Positions 1 to 8,438 of a DNA stretch of 64,000 nucleotides are shown piece by piece. The notes under the pieces are model-generated. The model worked only from the letters and a program-made list of their open reading frames with translations, did not search any database and was not told the DNA's origin. Position numbers and translations under genes: made by a program. Positions within the stretch are counted from its first letter, which is position 1. Each line of letters begins with the position of its first letter. Source of the stretch: Luteipulveratus flavus (GTDB lineage: Bacteria; Actinomycetota; Actinomycetes; Actinomycetales; Dermatophilaceae); contig NZ_JAROAV010000008.1 in assembly GCF_029439465.1 (NCBI RefSeq), positions 1 through 64,000 of the forward strand, written 5' to 3'.

Positions 1-1
1 C

Positions 2-178
2 CGCCGGTCGTTGTACGTGGTGGCGGACGTGAAGGCCGGTGAGCCGGTCACCGCGGACAACGTTCGCTCCATCCGACCCGCCAACGGTCTTGCTCCGGAC
101 ACCTTCGGCATCGTGGAGGGACGCACGTTCACGCAGGACGTCCCCAAGGGCACGGCCCTGTCCTGGGACCTGGTGTAA
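2..178 (+). CDS. pseI: Pseudaminic acid synthase PseI, C-terminal fragment
   Basis: Only the last 58 codons are in the window; the 5' part lies upstream. They start RRSLYVVADVKAGE and continue with NVRSIRPANGL and a GTALSWDL ending. This is the antifreeze-like SAF domain that closes PseI/NeuB-type synthases. In the family, this enzyme condenses 2,4-diacetamido-2,4,6-trideoxy-L-altrose with phosphoenolpyruvate to make pseudaminic acid in the cytosol; the SAF domain helps bind the sugar. The TIM-barrel catalytic part cannot be judged. The TAA stop is 7 nt before the next glycosyltransferase start, so the two are probably co-transcribed. PseB, PseC and PseG lie within 11 kb, which favours PseI over a sialic acid synthase. 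Confidence 0.85.
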   Translation, partial: RRSLYVVADVKAGEPVTADNVRSIRPANGLAPDTFGIVEGRTFTQDVPKGTALSWDLV

Positions 179-185
179 CGGGCAC

Positions 186-2486
186 ATGACCGACCCGCTG
201 CTGTCCGTCGTCGTACCCTTCTACGACGTCGAGGAGTACCTGCACGACTGCCTGGAGTCCATCCGCCGGCAGACCTACTCCAACCTCGAGGTCGTCCTCG
301 TCGACGACGGCTCACCCGGTCGCTCACCGGAGATCGCCGACGCCTTCGCGGCCGGCGACTCACGGTTCCGGGTGCTGCACATCGACAACTCCGGACCCGG
401 GCCTGCCCGTAACCGGGGCATCGCCGAGGCCACCGGCGCGTACCTGGCCTTTGTAGACGGCGACGACCTCGTCCCCCGCGACGCGTACCGCACGATGATG
501 GACGCCCTGAGCCGTTCGGGCTCCTCCTTCGTCCTGGGCAACGCCAAGCGCTTCAGCCGCACCTCCGGCGTTCGTCCGTCGTGGACGCACGCGCCGCTGT
601 GCACCTCGACCCGGCTGGCCTCCCACATCCTGGAGAAGCCGGTCTTCGTCCGCGACCGGATGCTGTGGAACCACATCTACCGCCGCGACTTCTGGGACGA
701 CAACGGCTACGAGTTCCCGGCGATCCGGTACGAGGACTACCCCGTCGCGCTCAGCGCGCACCTGGACGCGCTCACCGCGGACGTGCTGCAGACGCCGGTC
801 TACTACTGGCGCGAGCGTGAGTCCGGTGACTCCATCACCCAGCAGGTCTTCCGGTACGACAACCTGCTGGACCGCGTCGTGTCCGCCGAGATGATCTTCG
901 ACATCCTCGACCGGAAGGCCTCCCCCGAGGTCCGTCGTGCCGCCCACGAGTACCTCGCCGGCATCGACCTGACCGCGATCGCCCAGGCCTTCGCGGTCGT
1001 GCCCGACGAGGACGTCGACCGTACGGTGGGGCTCGGCCAGCGGCTGGTCAGCCGGCTGGACATCAGCATGTCGACCCGCCCGCGCTTCGACCAGATCCAG
1101 TGGCACGCCCTGCGCGACGGCGACGCGGACCTGCTGCGCGAGCTCGCGCGGTTCCGCGACGAGGGCGGCCTGGTCGGCAACGGCTCGGTCCGCCGGCTGC
1201 GGACTCGCCCGTGGCGCTTCGCGGCCGACTTCCCCGGGCGCGGCCGGTCGAGCGCCTCGTCGCGCGCATACACCTTCCCGGCGACAACTCTGCGGCTGCG
1301 CAGCAGCGTCACGCAGGTCCGCTGGGACGGGCAGGACTGCCTCCTCGAGGGCACGGCGGAGATCGCCCACCTGCCGATGGCCGAGCCCAGCTCCCTGCGG
1401 ATCAACCTGGTGAACGGGATCGTGCGCATCCCGCTCGAGGTCGAGCGGTTCGACACCGTCGACCAGCACGCCGGCGTCAGCCGGGTCGGGTTCCGCACGC
1501 GGGTCCCGCTCGGTGAGCTGGCGAGTGCGTACGAGCTCATCTGGCCGCTGCGGTTCGAGCTCGACCTGACCGTCACCGACGTCCGGCGCGTCGGCCCGCT
1601 CGCCGGCGCCCGCGAGGGCAGCCCCACCTTCCCGGGCGGCCACTGGCTGACCGACCGGGAGTGGGTACAGCCGGGTCGGGGCGCCCAGAACGCCTACCTG
1701 CTGCACCGCGTGCCCGATCCCGTGGTGCTCTCCCACGTCGAGCCCGACTCGGACGGCCTGCTCCTGCAGATCCTGCACCCGGACCGGCTGCAGCGGGCGG
1801 CGCTGAAGATCGACCGCCCGTCGGGCCCGGTGCTGCTGCCGGGCGAGGTCGAGCCGGACGGCGACGGCACCCGCGTCACGATCCGCATGCCCGCGAAGAC
1901 GGTCCTGGACGGGGACCTCCCGGACGACCCGTTCACCCTCCGGTCGCTGCGCGCGATGCGCCTGGAGTCCGACCTCGGACCCCAGAACCTGGCCTGGCCC
2001 GACCACGTCGAGGCGGCGTCGGTCGAGCACGGTGACGAGCTGCTCTCGTTGGTGCGCACGATGTTCGGCCTGGTCAACGTCGTGCACGGTCCGGCGAACC
2101 CCTCCGCCGTCCGCGCCTCGATCGAGGCCGGCGCGGTCACCGTCACCGGGCGCGAGTGGACCAGCCTGCCGATCGAGGCCATGAGCTGGCGGCGCTTCTT
2201 CCCCGGCTCCGACAGCTACGTCGACGTCCCGTGCGACATCCGGCGCGACGAGCAGGGCTGGAGCGTCACGACCCCCTCGGCCCGGCTCATCCCCGAGCAG
2301 GACCAGCCGCTGCAGCCGGGCGCGCCCGCGGGCGAGTGGACGCTGTTCGTGACCCTGCCGACCGGTGACTCGGCGGTGGCCTGCCAGGCGGGCCTCGCCG
2401 CACATCTTCCGCTGACGTGGGACCAGGACGGGCGCTCGATGGTGCTGACCACGATCGCCGACACCCTCCGTCTCCAGGTACGGTGA
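186..2486 (+). CDS. Family 2 glycosyltransferase with long C-terminal extension
   Basis: A 766-residue protein. The first ~290 residues are a GT-A family 2 domain: LLSVVVPFYDVEEYL at the N terminus, LVDDGSPG for nucleotide binding and FVDGDD as the DxD metal site. Residues ~300-766 form a long extension that looks like beta-rich repeats (several strands with W/F-R-x-R patterns), without predicted membrane segments. Similar extensions occur on glycosyltransferases that build wall or capsular polymers. An in-frame ATG at 39 exists, but it lies inside pseI; the ATG at 186 begins exactly at the GT2 motif and is preferred. It probably transfers a sugar in the glycan made by this locus; donor and acceptor are unknown. 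Confidence 0.85.
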   Translation: MTDPLLSVVVPFYDVEEYLHDCLESIRRQTYSNLEVVLVDDGSPGRSPEIADAFAAGDSRFRVLHIDNSGPGPARNRGIAEATGAYLAFVDGDDLVPRDAYRTMMDALSRSGSSFVLGNAKRFSRTSGVRPSWTHAPLCTSTRLASHILEKPVFVRDRMLWNHIYRRDFWDDNGYEFPAIRYEDYPVALSAHLDALTADVLQTPVYYWRERESGDSITQQVFRYDNLLDRVVSAEMIFDILDRKASPEVRRAAHEYLAGIDLTAIAQAFAVVPDEDVDRTVGLGQRLVSRLDISMSTRPRFDQIQWHALRDGDADLLRELARFRDEGGLVGNGSVRRLRTRPWRFAADFPGRGRSSASSRAYTFPATTLRLRSSVTQVRWDGQDCLLEGTAEIAHLPMAEPSSLRINLVNGIVRIPLEVERFDTVDQHAGVSRVGFRTRVPLGELASAYELIWPLRFELDLTVTDVRRVGPLAGAREGSPTFPGGHWLTDREWVQPGRGAQNAYLLHRVPDPVVLSHVEPDSDGLLLQILHPDRLQRAALKIDRPSGPVLLPGEVEPDGDGTRVTIRMPAKTVLDGDLPDDPFTLRSLRAMRLESDLGPQNLAWPDHVEAASVEHGDELLSLVRTMFGLVNVVHGPANPSAVRASIEAGAVTVTGREWTSLPIEAMSWRRFFPGSDSYVDVPCDIRRDEQGWSVTTPSARLIPEQDQPLQPGAPAGEWTLFVTLPTGDSAVACQAGLAAHLPLTWDQDGRSMVLTTIADTLRLQVR

Positions 2487-2493
2487 GGCCCCG

Positions 2494-3327
2494 ATGCACC
2501 CGCACAACCGTTACTACGGCCAGAACCAGGTCCTCGCCGTCTACGTCGGCGACATCGACCGCTTCTCCCCGCCGAGCATCCCCGGTCACCTGCAGCACGA
2601 CTGGGACCTCGTGCACGACTGCTCCGACGCCACCCGCCTCGGTCCGGGTCGCACGGCGTACCTGTGGAGCGGCGCGGCCGCCCGTCGCCGCTCCGCCCGC
2701 GGCGGCAGCGGCCAGGTCGTCATCGGCGCCCCGTGGCTCTACCTGCTGGAGCTCGACCTCGAGGAGATGCCGCGTCCGGCGCCCGACCCCGAGGACGACC
2801 CGACCGCCGCGGAGGTCACCGTCGCGCCGGCCGGCACGCTCTGGCTCCCCCGGCACGACCTGAGGGGCGAGCACGCGGCCCGTCGGCTCGCCGCCGAGAT
2901 CGTCGAGCGCGAGACCGGCCCGGTCACCGTGGCGCTGAGCCACCGCGACCACGCCGTGCCCCAGCTGCGCCAGGCGTACCTCGACACGGGTCTGAGCGTC
3001 GTCACCCTGGGCGAGCGGGAGGACGAGGGCGGCACCGACGATCCTCGCTACCTGCTGCGGCTGCTGGAGCTGATGCGGGCCCACCGAAGCGTCGCCTCGA
3101 ACACCCTCGACGCGCTCGTGCTCTACGCCGCGGCCGCCGGCCTCTCCGCGCAGGTCTACGGGGACGCCCCGGACGGTCCGAGCGCCGCGCACCGCGACGA
3201 GGCGGCGGTCCGCGGCAGCAGCACGTCCGCCACGCTCAACGACATCGCCGACCGCGAGCTCGGTCGCCGCCACCTGATGCCGAGCGCCGAGCTGAGCGCC
3301 GTCCTGGAATGGAGTCCCCGTGCCTGA
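2494..3327 (+). CDS. Unassigned glycan-locus protein, GT-B-like (paralogue A)
   Basis: A 277-residue soluble protein that I cannot assign to a named family. It is clearly paralogous to the products at 6703-7554 and 7556-8434. The shared start is MHPHNRYYGQNQVLAVY, followed by HLQHDWDLVH, a YLWSGAA stretch, VIGAPWLYLLEL, and near the C terminus VASNTLDALVLYAA...VYGD. The pattern 'S-N-x(4)-A-x(2)-Y-x(3)-G-x(3)-V-Y-G-D' recalls the donor-binding half of GT-B glycosyltransferases and polysaccharide export enzymes; this is inference. It is 7 nt after the GT2 gene and overlaps the next gene by 8 nt, so it belongs to the same operon. It is the most divergent of the three copies. A nonulosonic acid transferase is one possible role. 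Confidence 0.6.
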   Translation: MHPHNRYYGQNQVLAVYVGDIDRFSPPSIPGHLQHDWDLVHDCSDATRLGPGRTAYLWSGAAARRRSARGGSGQVVIGAPWLYLLELDLEEMPRPAPDPEDDPTAAEVTVAPAGTLWLPRHDLRGEHAARRLAAEIVERETGPVTVALSHRDHAVPQLRQAYLDTGLSVVTLGEREDEGGTDDPRYLLRLLELMRAHRSVASNTLDALVLYAAAAGLSAQVYGDAPDGPSAAHRDEAAVRGSSTSATLNDIADRELGRRHLMPSAELSAVLEWSPRA

Positions 3328-4948
3328 CCCCGCCGTGCCCACGTATGCCGTCGCACCGGCCCTGCTCAGGGACGTCCTGCCCCGGGTCGAGTCGGCGTAC
3401 GTGCTCGGTCTGCCCAGCCCGGAGGTCCTGAAGCTGGTCGCCGAGCGCAGCCGGGCCACCACGCTGCTGCTGGCCTGGGACGACAAGGAGCCCGCCGAGC
3501 TCCCGGAGTCGGTCACCCTCGAGCACGCCGACCTGCGCGACCTCGCCGGGCGCGCGGACGCCCGGCGCCCGCTGGTGCTCGCGCCGCGCGGCCTGGACGT
3601 CCTGCTGCCGGCCGGCGACCCCACGCCGTGGGCGGACCGGCTCGACCTCGTCGCCGCGCTGACCACGACCGGCGGCACGCTGCTCACCTACTGCCGCAAC
3701 GACGCACCCCTCGGAGCGCTCGGCCGCGGCGGCATCGACTGGACCCCGGCCGACGAGGACCCCACCCGTCCGGTGGCGGCGAGCGACCTGGGGGCCGCGC
3801 TGGCTCGTGTCGGTCACCCGGTCACCACCGTCCACCTCCTGTACGGCGTCGCCTCCCGCACCGCCGCGGCGGTGTCGGACACCTGCGCCGCACGCACCCG
3901 AGCCGGCTCCCTGCCCGCCCAGGTGGTCGAGCACGTGGCGGCGGCCGACCCCGCACCGACCTCGGTCCCGGCGTCACAGCTGGTCACGACGGCCGTCCGT
4001 ACCCGCCAGCTCTCGCAGCTGGCCGACGGCTGGCTGACGCTGTCCGGCGGCCGCGGCCGCGACCTGTACTGGACCGTCGACGGCGCCGTCGTCTGGGCCG
4101 ACCAGGAGGCAGCCGGCGCGGACTGGGTGCTCGGCGGGGACGCCACCGCGGCCGCGGTGCTCCCCCAGCGGGTTCCCGACAGCGACACCGTGGAGCGCCA
4201 CCTGCTGCAGCAGGTCGCCCGCGGCGACCTGGAGACCTTCCGCCGGACCGCCGAGCGGCTGGGGCACTGGGTCCGCAGCAGCGCCGACCCGGGCGAGACC
4301 CGCGAGCTGCGCTGGGACGAGGTGCGCCTGGTGGGCACGGAGTTCTCCCGCGGGATCGCGCTACGCACCGAGCTGGTCGGCGAGGTGCCCGAGACGCCCG
4401 GCAGCGACGAGGACACCGACCGCGAGCCGCACGGCGCCATCGCCCCGACGACGTCCGAGCGGCGACTCGCGGGCGCGTGGGCCAGGTTCGCCGAGCGCGT
4501 GGAAGGGTCCACCGACGGGATGTGGCCCACCCTTTTCGACCGCCACGAGCTGACCTCGCTGTGGCTGTCGATGTCCGGCGTGTCACCCGAGGCCGTCGCG
4601 CTGATGGCGACCTCCACGACCGAGCCGGACGAGGACGCCGCCGTCGGCGCCGGCCGCGCCACGGCACTGGCCGACCGCATCGCGCTGCTCACCGAGACCC
4701 TCGACGCCCGCGACGAGCAGCTGCGCGTCCGCGAGGCGCGGATCCGCAGCCTGCGCGCCCAGGCGCTCGGCGCCTCCCGCAACCGGGACAAGGCGTTGCG
4801 GCGACTGAGCGAGCTGCGCGGCTCGCGTACCTACCGCCTGGCCAACCAGTTCCGCCGGGCCAGCCTGCTCGCCCGTCCGCGGGTGCTCGCCAAGGGCGTC
4901 GCCCGCCGGGCGGAGTCGAAGGTGCGCGCCGTACGACGGATGCGCTGA
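3320..4948 (+). CDS. Methyltransferase-like protein with coiled-coil tail, paralogue 1
   Basis: A 542-residue protein starting at a GTG with GGAG 5 nt upstream and overlapping the previous gene by 8 nt. The N-terminal ~110 residues have the strand-helix rhythm of a Rossmann fold (SAYVLGLPSPE, TTLLLAWDD, TTTGGTLLTYC) but no clear SAM-binding glycine loop, so catalysis is doubtful. The middle section is of unknown type. Residues ~445-520 are charged and heptad-like, a likely coiled coil, followed by SRTYRLANQFRRAS and a basic end. The protein at 5033-6706 has the same layout and ending, so the two are paralogues read toward each other. Similar S-x-T-Y-R tails occur on actinobacterial glycosyltransferases. 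It may scaffold or modify the surface glycan. Confidence 0.55.
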   Translation: MPDPAVPTYAVAPALLRDVLPRVESAYVLGLPSPEVLKLVAERSRATTLLLAWDDKEPAELPESVTLEHADLRDLAGRADARRPLVLAPRGLDVLLPAGDPTPWADRLDLVAALTTTGGTLLTYCRNDAPLGALGRGGIDWTPADEDPTRPVAASDLGAALARVGHPVTTVHLLYGVASRTAAAVSDTCAARTRAGSLPAQVVEHVAAADPAPTSVPASQLVTTAVRTRQLSQLADGWLTLSGGRGRDLYWTVDGAVVWADQEAAGADWVLGGDATAAAVLPQRVPDSDTVERHLLQQVARGDLETFRRTAERLGHWVRSSADPGETRELRWDEVRLVGTEFSRGIALRTELVGEVPETPGSDEDTDREPHGAIAPTTSERRLAGAWARFAERVEGSTDGMWPTLFDRHELTSLWLSMSGVSPEAVALMATSTTEPDEDAAVGAGRATALADRIALLTETLDARDEQLRVREARIRSLRAQALGASRNRDKALRRLSELRGSRTYRLANQFRRASLLARPRVLAKGVARRAESKVRAVRRMR

Positions 4949-4977
4949 CACCACGACGACCCTGCGGACGCCGCAGC

Positions 4978-5011
4978 ACGAAGCCCGGAGCACTGCTGCT
5001 CCGGGCTTCGT
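4978..5011. terminator. Bidirectional terminator hairpin between convergent operons
   Basis: Perfect 15-bp inverted repeat (ACGAAGCCCGGAGCA with its complement) around a 4-nt loop, CTGC. It lies 30 nt after the stop at 4948 and 21 nt after the stop at 5033 on the other strand, so it can serve both operons. There is no clear T-run on either side. Confidence 0.85.
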
Positions 5012-5032
5012 CGTCGGTGGGCTCCCGCCGGC

Positions 5033-6706
5033 TCAGCGGCCGCCGCGGTCCCGGACCTTGCGCACCGGGCCGATCAGCAGGTTGCCCGCGCGATAGGTGA
5101 TCGAGCGCCGGACGTCCTCGGCGGACGACCGCAGGAGCTCCTGCTGGCGCACGACCCGCTTGAGCTCCTCGTCGTGCCGGGCGGTCCGCAGCCGCATCTC
5201 CCGCTCACGGGTGTTGAGCCGGTCCTCGAACCACTGGGCGCGCGAGGCCAGCGCGGTGTTGGTCTCGGTGAGTCGCTCGATGACCGCCAGCAGACCCGGC
5301 ACGTCGTACGCGGGGAGCGCCGGCTCCCGGCTCTCCGTCCCGACGAGCGCCTCCAGGTCGGGGTGCGGCGCCAGCTCGGCCATCGCGCCCATGATCGACA
5401 TCATGGTCCGGTCGTCGGTCGCCGACGGCCACGGGTGCCGGGCGCCGCGCGCGCGGATCACCCGCACCAGGTCCGCGAGGCCCTCCCACGCGGCGTCCTC
5501 GGCGCTGCCGCGCAGCACGCCCGGGTCCAGCGCGACCAACCCGTCGTCGGCGACGAGGACCGCGTCCATGCGGATGTCGCCGACCCGGTCGCCCGCGGAC
5601 GTACGCGTCGGCCGGCCGGCCAGCCAGCCGGCGTACCGACGCAGGAGCGACCGCAGCGCGGGCAGGTCGTGGACGGCGCACGCGTCCAGGACGTGCTCGG
5701 ACAGCAGCCGCGAGCCGGTCGGCACCTCGACCGGCTCGGCCACGGCGACGCCGTCCCGCTCGGTCAGGATCGCGCCGTCCCGCTCGGTGTAGGTGACGAC
5801 CTCGCCCGACGGCGTCGTCGCGGTGATCGTCGCGACGTCCTCGTCGGCTGCACCCGAGCCCGCGCCGGCGACGACGAACCACCCCGAGGCGAGGTCGGGC
5901 AGGCGGCCCGACAGCACCGCCGCACGGGTGACCCGGGTCGGGTCAGCGCCCACCCGGCGGAACGCCGCCGAGCCGAGCGTCGCTGCCGCGAGCAGGGTGT
6001 CCATCTGCGGGGAGAACGACCGGGTGCCGGTCGCGATGACGGCCTGGTCCTCCCAGGCGGGCAGCCCGATGCCGAGCCGGCGCACGACCAGGCCGGCGTC
6101 GGCGAGGACCCCGGTCAGCGCGGCCTCGGTCCGCGGGCGACCGGTGTCGAAGGTGGCGGTCGCCGACCACGTCGCGTCGTCGTTGGAGGTGTACCGCGAG
6201 CGCAGCGAGCCGATCCGGTGCAGGCCCAGCTCGTTCTCGACGCCGAGCAGGAGCGTGCCGCCGTCGGCCAGCAGCGCGCGGACCGCGTCGAACACCTCCT
6301 GCCAGTCCAGCACCTCGGTCTCCAGGGAGAGCACGCGCGCCATGTCATCGAGCGCGATGACCAGGTCGAACGGCTCCGGCGCCTCGGGCAGGTGCGCGAC
6401 GCTGCCGCACACGACCTCGGTCCCCTCGCACTCCAGCAGCGCGTTGCCGATCAGTACGGCGTCCGGGATCGACCGGGTGAACACGGTGAGGTGGGCGACC
6501 TGCCCGGCGAGGCCGGTGATCAGGTCGAGCGGGTGCGGGCCGACCAGGGCGACGCGGGCGTCCGGTCGCAGCTGCTGCTCCACGTAGGTGCGCGCAGCCG
6601 CACTGGCGCCGCCGCCCGGTGCGTGCTCAAGGTCCGACCAGCGCTGCATCGCCCCTTTCACCAGGGTCACGTTCGCGGGTCGGTCACTCGTCACGGTCGC
6701 GGTCAT
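5033..6706 (-). CDS. SAM-methyltransferase-like protein with coiled-coil tail, paralogue 2
   Basis: A 557-residue protein. Residues ~50-190 resemble a class I methyltransferase: VALVGPHPLDLITGLAG in the motif I region, EVVCGSVAHLPEAPEPFDLV and LADGGTLLLGVEN. Motif I is not the classic GxGxG, so SAM use is uncertain. A beta-rich middle part follows, then a coiled coil over ~470-540 (TNTALASRAQWFEDRLNTRE) and the ending SITYRAGNLLIGPV. Start choice: an in-frame ATG at 6733 exists, but the ATG at 6706 forms an ATGA overlap with the upstream stop and has GAGGAG upstream. It is last in the pseB-pseC operon and paralogous to the product at 3320-4948. Confidence 0.6.
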   Translation of the reverse strand: MTATVTSDRPANVTLVKGAMQRWSDLEHAPGGGASAAARTYVEQQLRPDARVALVGPHPLDLITGLAGQVAHLTVFTRSIPDAVLIGNALLECEGTEVVCGSVAHLPEAPEPFDLVIALDDMARVLSLETEVLDWQEVFDAVRALLADGGTLLLGVENELGLHRIGSLRSRYTSNDDATWSATATFDTGRPRTEAALTGVLADAGLVVRRLGIGLPAWEDQAVIATGTRSFSPQMDTLLAAATLGSAAFRRVGADPTRVTRAAVLSGRLPDLASGWFVVAGAGSGAADEDVATITATTPSGEVVTYTERDGAILTERDGVAVAEPVEVPTGSRLLSEHVLDACAVHDLPALRSLLRRYAGWLAGRPTRTSAGDRVGDIRMDAVLVADDGLVALDPGVLRGSAEDAAWEGLADLVRVIRARGARHPWPSATDDRTMMSIMGAMAELAPHPDLEALVGTESREPALPAYDVPGLLAVIERLTETNTALASRAQWFEDRLNTREREMRLRTARHDEELKRVVRQQELLRSSAEDVRRSITYRAGNLLIGPVRKVRDRGGR

Positions 6707-7554
6707 GCGCTCTCCTCGCGTCTCATCAGCCACTCCTGCTCCCAGCCGAGGACCAGGACCATCTCCTCGGGCGACAGCATGGCATCGCGCCCGAGCTCGA
6801 CATCGGCAACCTCTCGGGCGACCCGTGCGTCGATGTCCCTCCCGTGCAGCTCCGGGTAGGTGTGCTCCAGCAGGTCCGTCCCGTTGAAGCCGGTCTTGAC
6901 CCCGACCAGGTCCATGGGGTCGCCGTACACCGCCGGCTGCAGCCCCAGCGAGGACCCGTAGAAGATCGCGCTGCTCAGCCGGTTGGACGCGATCCGGCGG
7001 TGGCGGCGCAGCTCACCGAGCTGCTCGGACAGGAAGCGGGGGTTGCCGCCCGTCCACTTCACCCCGCGCGTGCCGTGGCTGATCACCCGGAACCCGGCGT
7101 CCTCGTACTTGGCACGCACCGCCGGGATCTCGTACTCGACGTAGTACAGGCACATGGTGACCGGGCCGGTCTCGGTCTCCTTGATCTCGTCGATCAGCCG
7201 GTCGTGGTCACCGGAGACGGCCTCGTAGTCGACCGTGCCGTGGAAGGGGTACCAGATGGTGCCCTCCGGCTCCGGGGCATCGGGCTCGTGCGGTGTGATG
7301 CGGTCCAGGTAGAGCATCGGAGCGCCGGTGACGTAGTAGTCACGCCAGCCCACGGCCTGCCCGCGGCGCCGGTTGACGTCGGCCCAGACGTACTTGGTGA
7401 AGCCGTGCGGTGGCTCGTGGCCCGCGCCGAAGCCGTGCACGAAGGTCCAGCCATGCTGGATGACGCCGTTGATGCGGGGTGGGTAGTCGAAGCCGAGCCC
7501 GCAGTACTGCGACCAGATGTGGGCATGTCTGTACCAGTGGTTGCTGGAGTCCAT
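6703..7554 (-). CDS. Unassigned glycan-locus protein, GT-B-like (paralogue C)
   Basis: A 283-residue protein of the same unassigned family as the products at 2494-3327 and 7556-8434. It begins MDSSNHWYRHAHIWSQYCGL and carries VIQHGWTFVHGFGAGH, YVTGAPMLYLDRI and SNRLSSAIFYGSSLG...AVYGDPM. The start at 7554 is chosen because it aligns with both paralogues, sits 1 nt after the upstream stop and has AGGAG about 10 nt upstream; an ATG 24 codons further up lies inside the neighbouring gene. There is no signal peptide or membrane segment. Paralogues B and C are in tandem on the same transcript as pseB and pseC. A sugar transferase role is inferred from context only. Confidence 0.62.
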   Translation of the reverse strand: MDSSNHWYRHAHIWSQYCGLGFDYPPRINGVIQHGWTFVHGFGAGHEPPHGFTKYVWADVNRRRGQAVGWRDYYVTGAPMLYLDRITPHEPDAPEPEGTIWYPFHGTVDYEAVSGDHDRLIDEIKETETGPVTMCLYYVEYEIPAVRAKYEDAGFRVISHGTRGVKWTGGNPRFLSEQLGELRRHRRIASNRLSSAIFYGSSLGLQPAVYGDPMDLVGVKTGFNGTDLLEHTYPELHGRDIDARVAREVADVELGRDAMLSPEEMVLVLGWEQEWLMRREESA

Positions 7555-7555
7555 C

Positions 7556-8434
7556 TCAGCCGAGCTCCTGGGTCGCCGGGGTCGAACGTCGTTCCTGCGG
7601 CACGGGCTCGCCGGACGACACTCCATCGTCCCATCCGAGAGCGTGCGCGAGCATCCTGGGGGGCAGCGTCTCGTCCAGGCCGAGCTCGCGGGCCGCCACG
7701 CCGGCGGCGACCTCCGCGGGGACGGCGTCCTGGTGCATCTGCGGCAGCAGGCGTTCCTGGCGGGCCATGCCCCCGAGCACGGCGTGGTCGTTCTCCAGGA
7801 CCATCGGGTCGCCGTACACCCCGACCTCGGCGCCCACGCTCGCGGCGTACAGCAGCGCGCTGCCCATCCGGTTGCTGACCACGCGACGGTGGCGGCGCAG
7901 CTCGATCAGCTGATGGTCCAGGAAGTCGACGTCGCCGCCGGTGTACATGTGGCCGCGACGGCCGTGGGTGATCACCCGGAACCCCTTCTCCTCGTACGTC
8001 CGACGGATCTGCGGCTGCTCGAAGTCGTTCCAGTACAAACACATCGTGAGCGGTACGTCGCCCTCCCGCTCGCGCACCTGGTCGGCGTACGCGGCGTGGT
8101 CGCCGACGATCTGCTGCCCCTCCCAGCCGTGGAACGGGTAGACGATCGTGCCCTCCCGAGGGGAGTCCGCCGCCTCCGGGACCACGGTCAGCAGGTAGGC
8201 CCAGGGTGAGCCGATCACCACGTAGTCGCGCAGCCCCAGAGCCCAGCCGCGGCGGGCCACCGCCTCGGACCAGACCAGCTTGGGTCGGCCCGGGACGAAG
8301 TCGTGACCCACCGCGAACCCGTCGTGGGTGTTCCAGCCGTGCTGGAGGTAGCCCCAGATGGTCGGCGCCTCGGCGAGACCGCAGTAGCGCGCGAGGATCT
8401 GCGCGTGCCCGTAGAAGTGGTTCGCGTGGTGCAC
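7556..8434 (-). CDS. Unassigned glycan-locus protein, GT-B-like (paralogue B)
   Basis: A 292-residue protein, the longest member of the three-copy family. Shared blocks are NHFYGHAQILARYCGL at the start, YLQHGWNTHDGFAVGHDF, KLVWSEAVARRGWALG, VVIGSPWAYLL, LTMCLYWNDFEQP and VSNRMGSALLYAASVG with VYGDPM. The layout fits a two-domain Rossmann-like enzyme whose second domain could bind a nucleotide sugar; this is inference, with no assigned family. It starts 4 nt after the pseC stop, so pseC, this gene, paralogue C and the methyltransferase-like gene form one unit. Close linkage to CMP-pseudaminic acid genes makes a pseudaminyl or related transferase a reasonable guess. Confidence 0.62.
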   Translation of the reverse strand: MHHANHFYGHAQILARYCGLAEAPTIWGYLQHGWNTHDGFAVGHDFVPGRPKLVWSEAVARRGWALGLRDYVVIGSPWAYLLTVVPEAADSPREGTIVYPFHGWEGQQIVGDHAAYADQVREREGDVPLTMCLYWNDFEQPQIRRTYEEKGFRVITHGRRGHMYTGGDVDFLDHQLIELRRHRRVVSNRMGSALLYAASVGAEVGVYGDPMVLENDHAVLGGMARQERLLPQMHQDAVPAEVAAGVAARELGLDETLPPRMLAHALGWDDGVSSGEPVPQERRSTPATQELG

Positions 8435-8438
8435 CGGC

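Noticed and set aside
39-185. N-terminal extension of the GT2 gene to an ATG at 39
   Set aside because: Overlaps pseI in another frame and has no homology; the ATG at 186 starts the GT2 domain.
360-2507. 715-codon open frame on the minus strand opposite the GT2 gene
   Set aside because: Low-complexity Arg/Gly/Val-rich product; the plus strand has clear GT2 motifs. GC-rich shadow.
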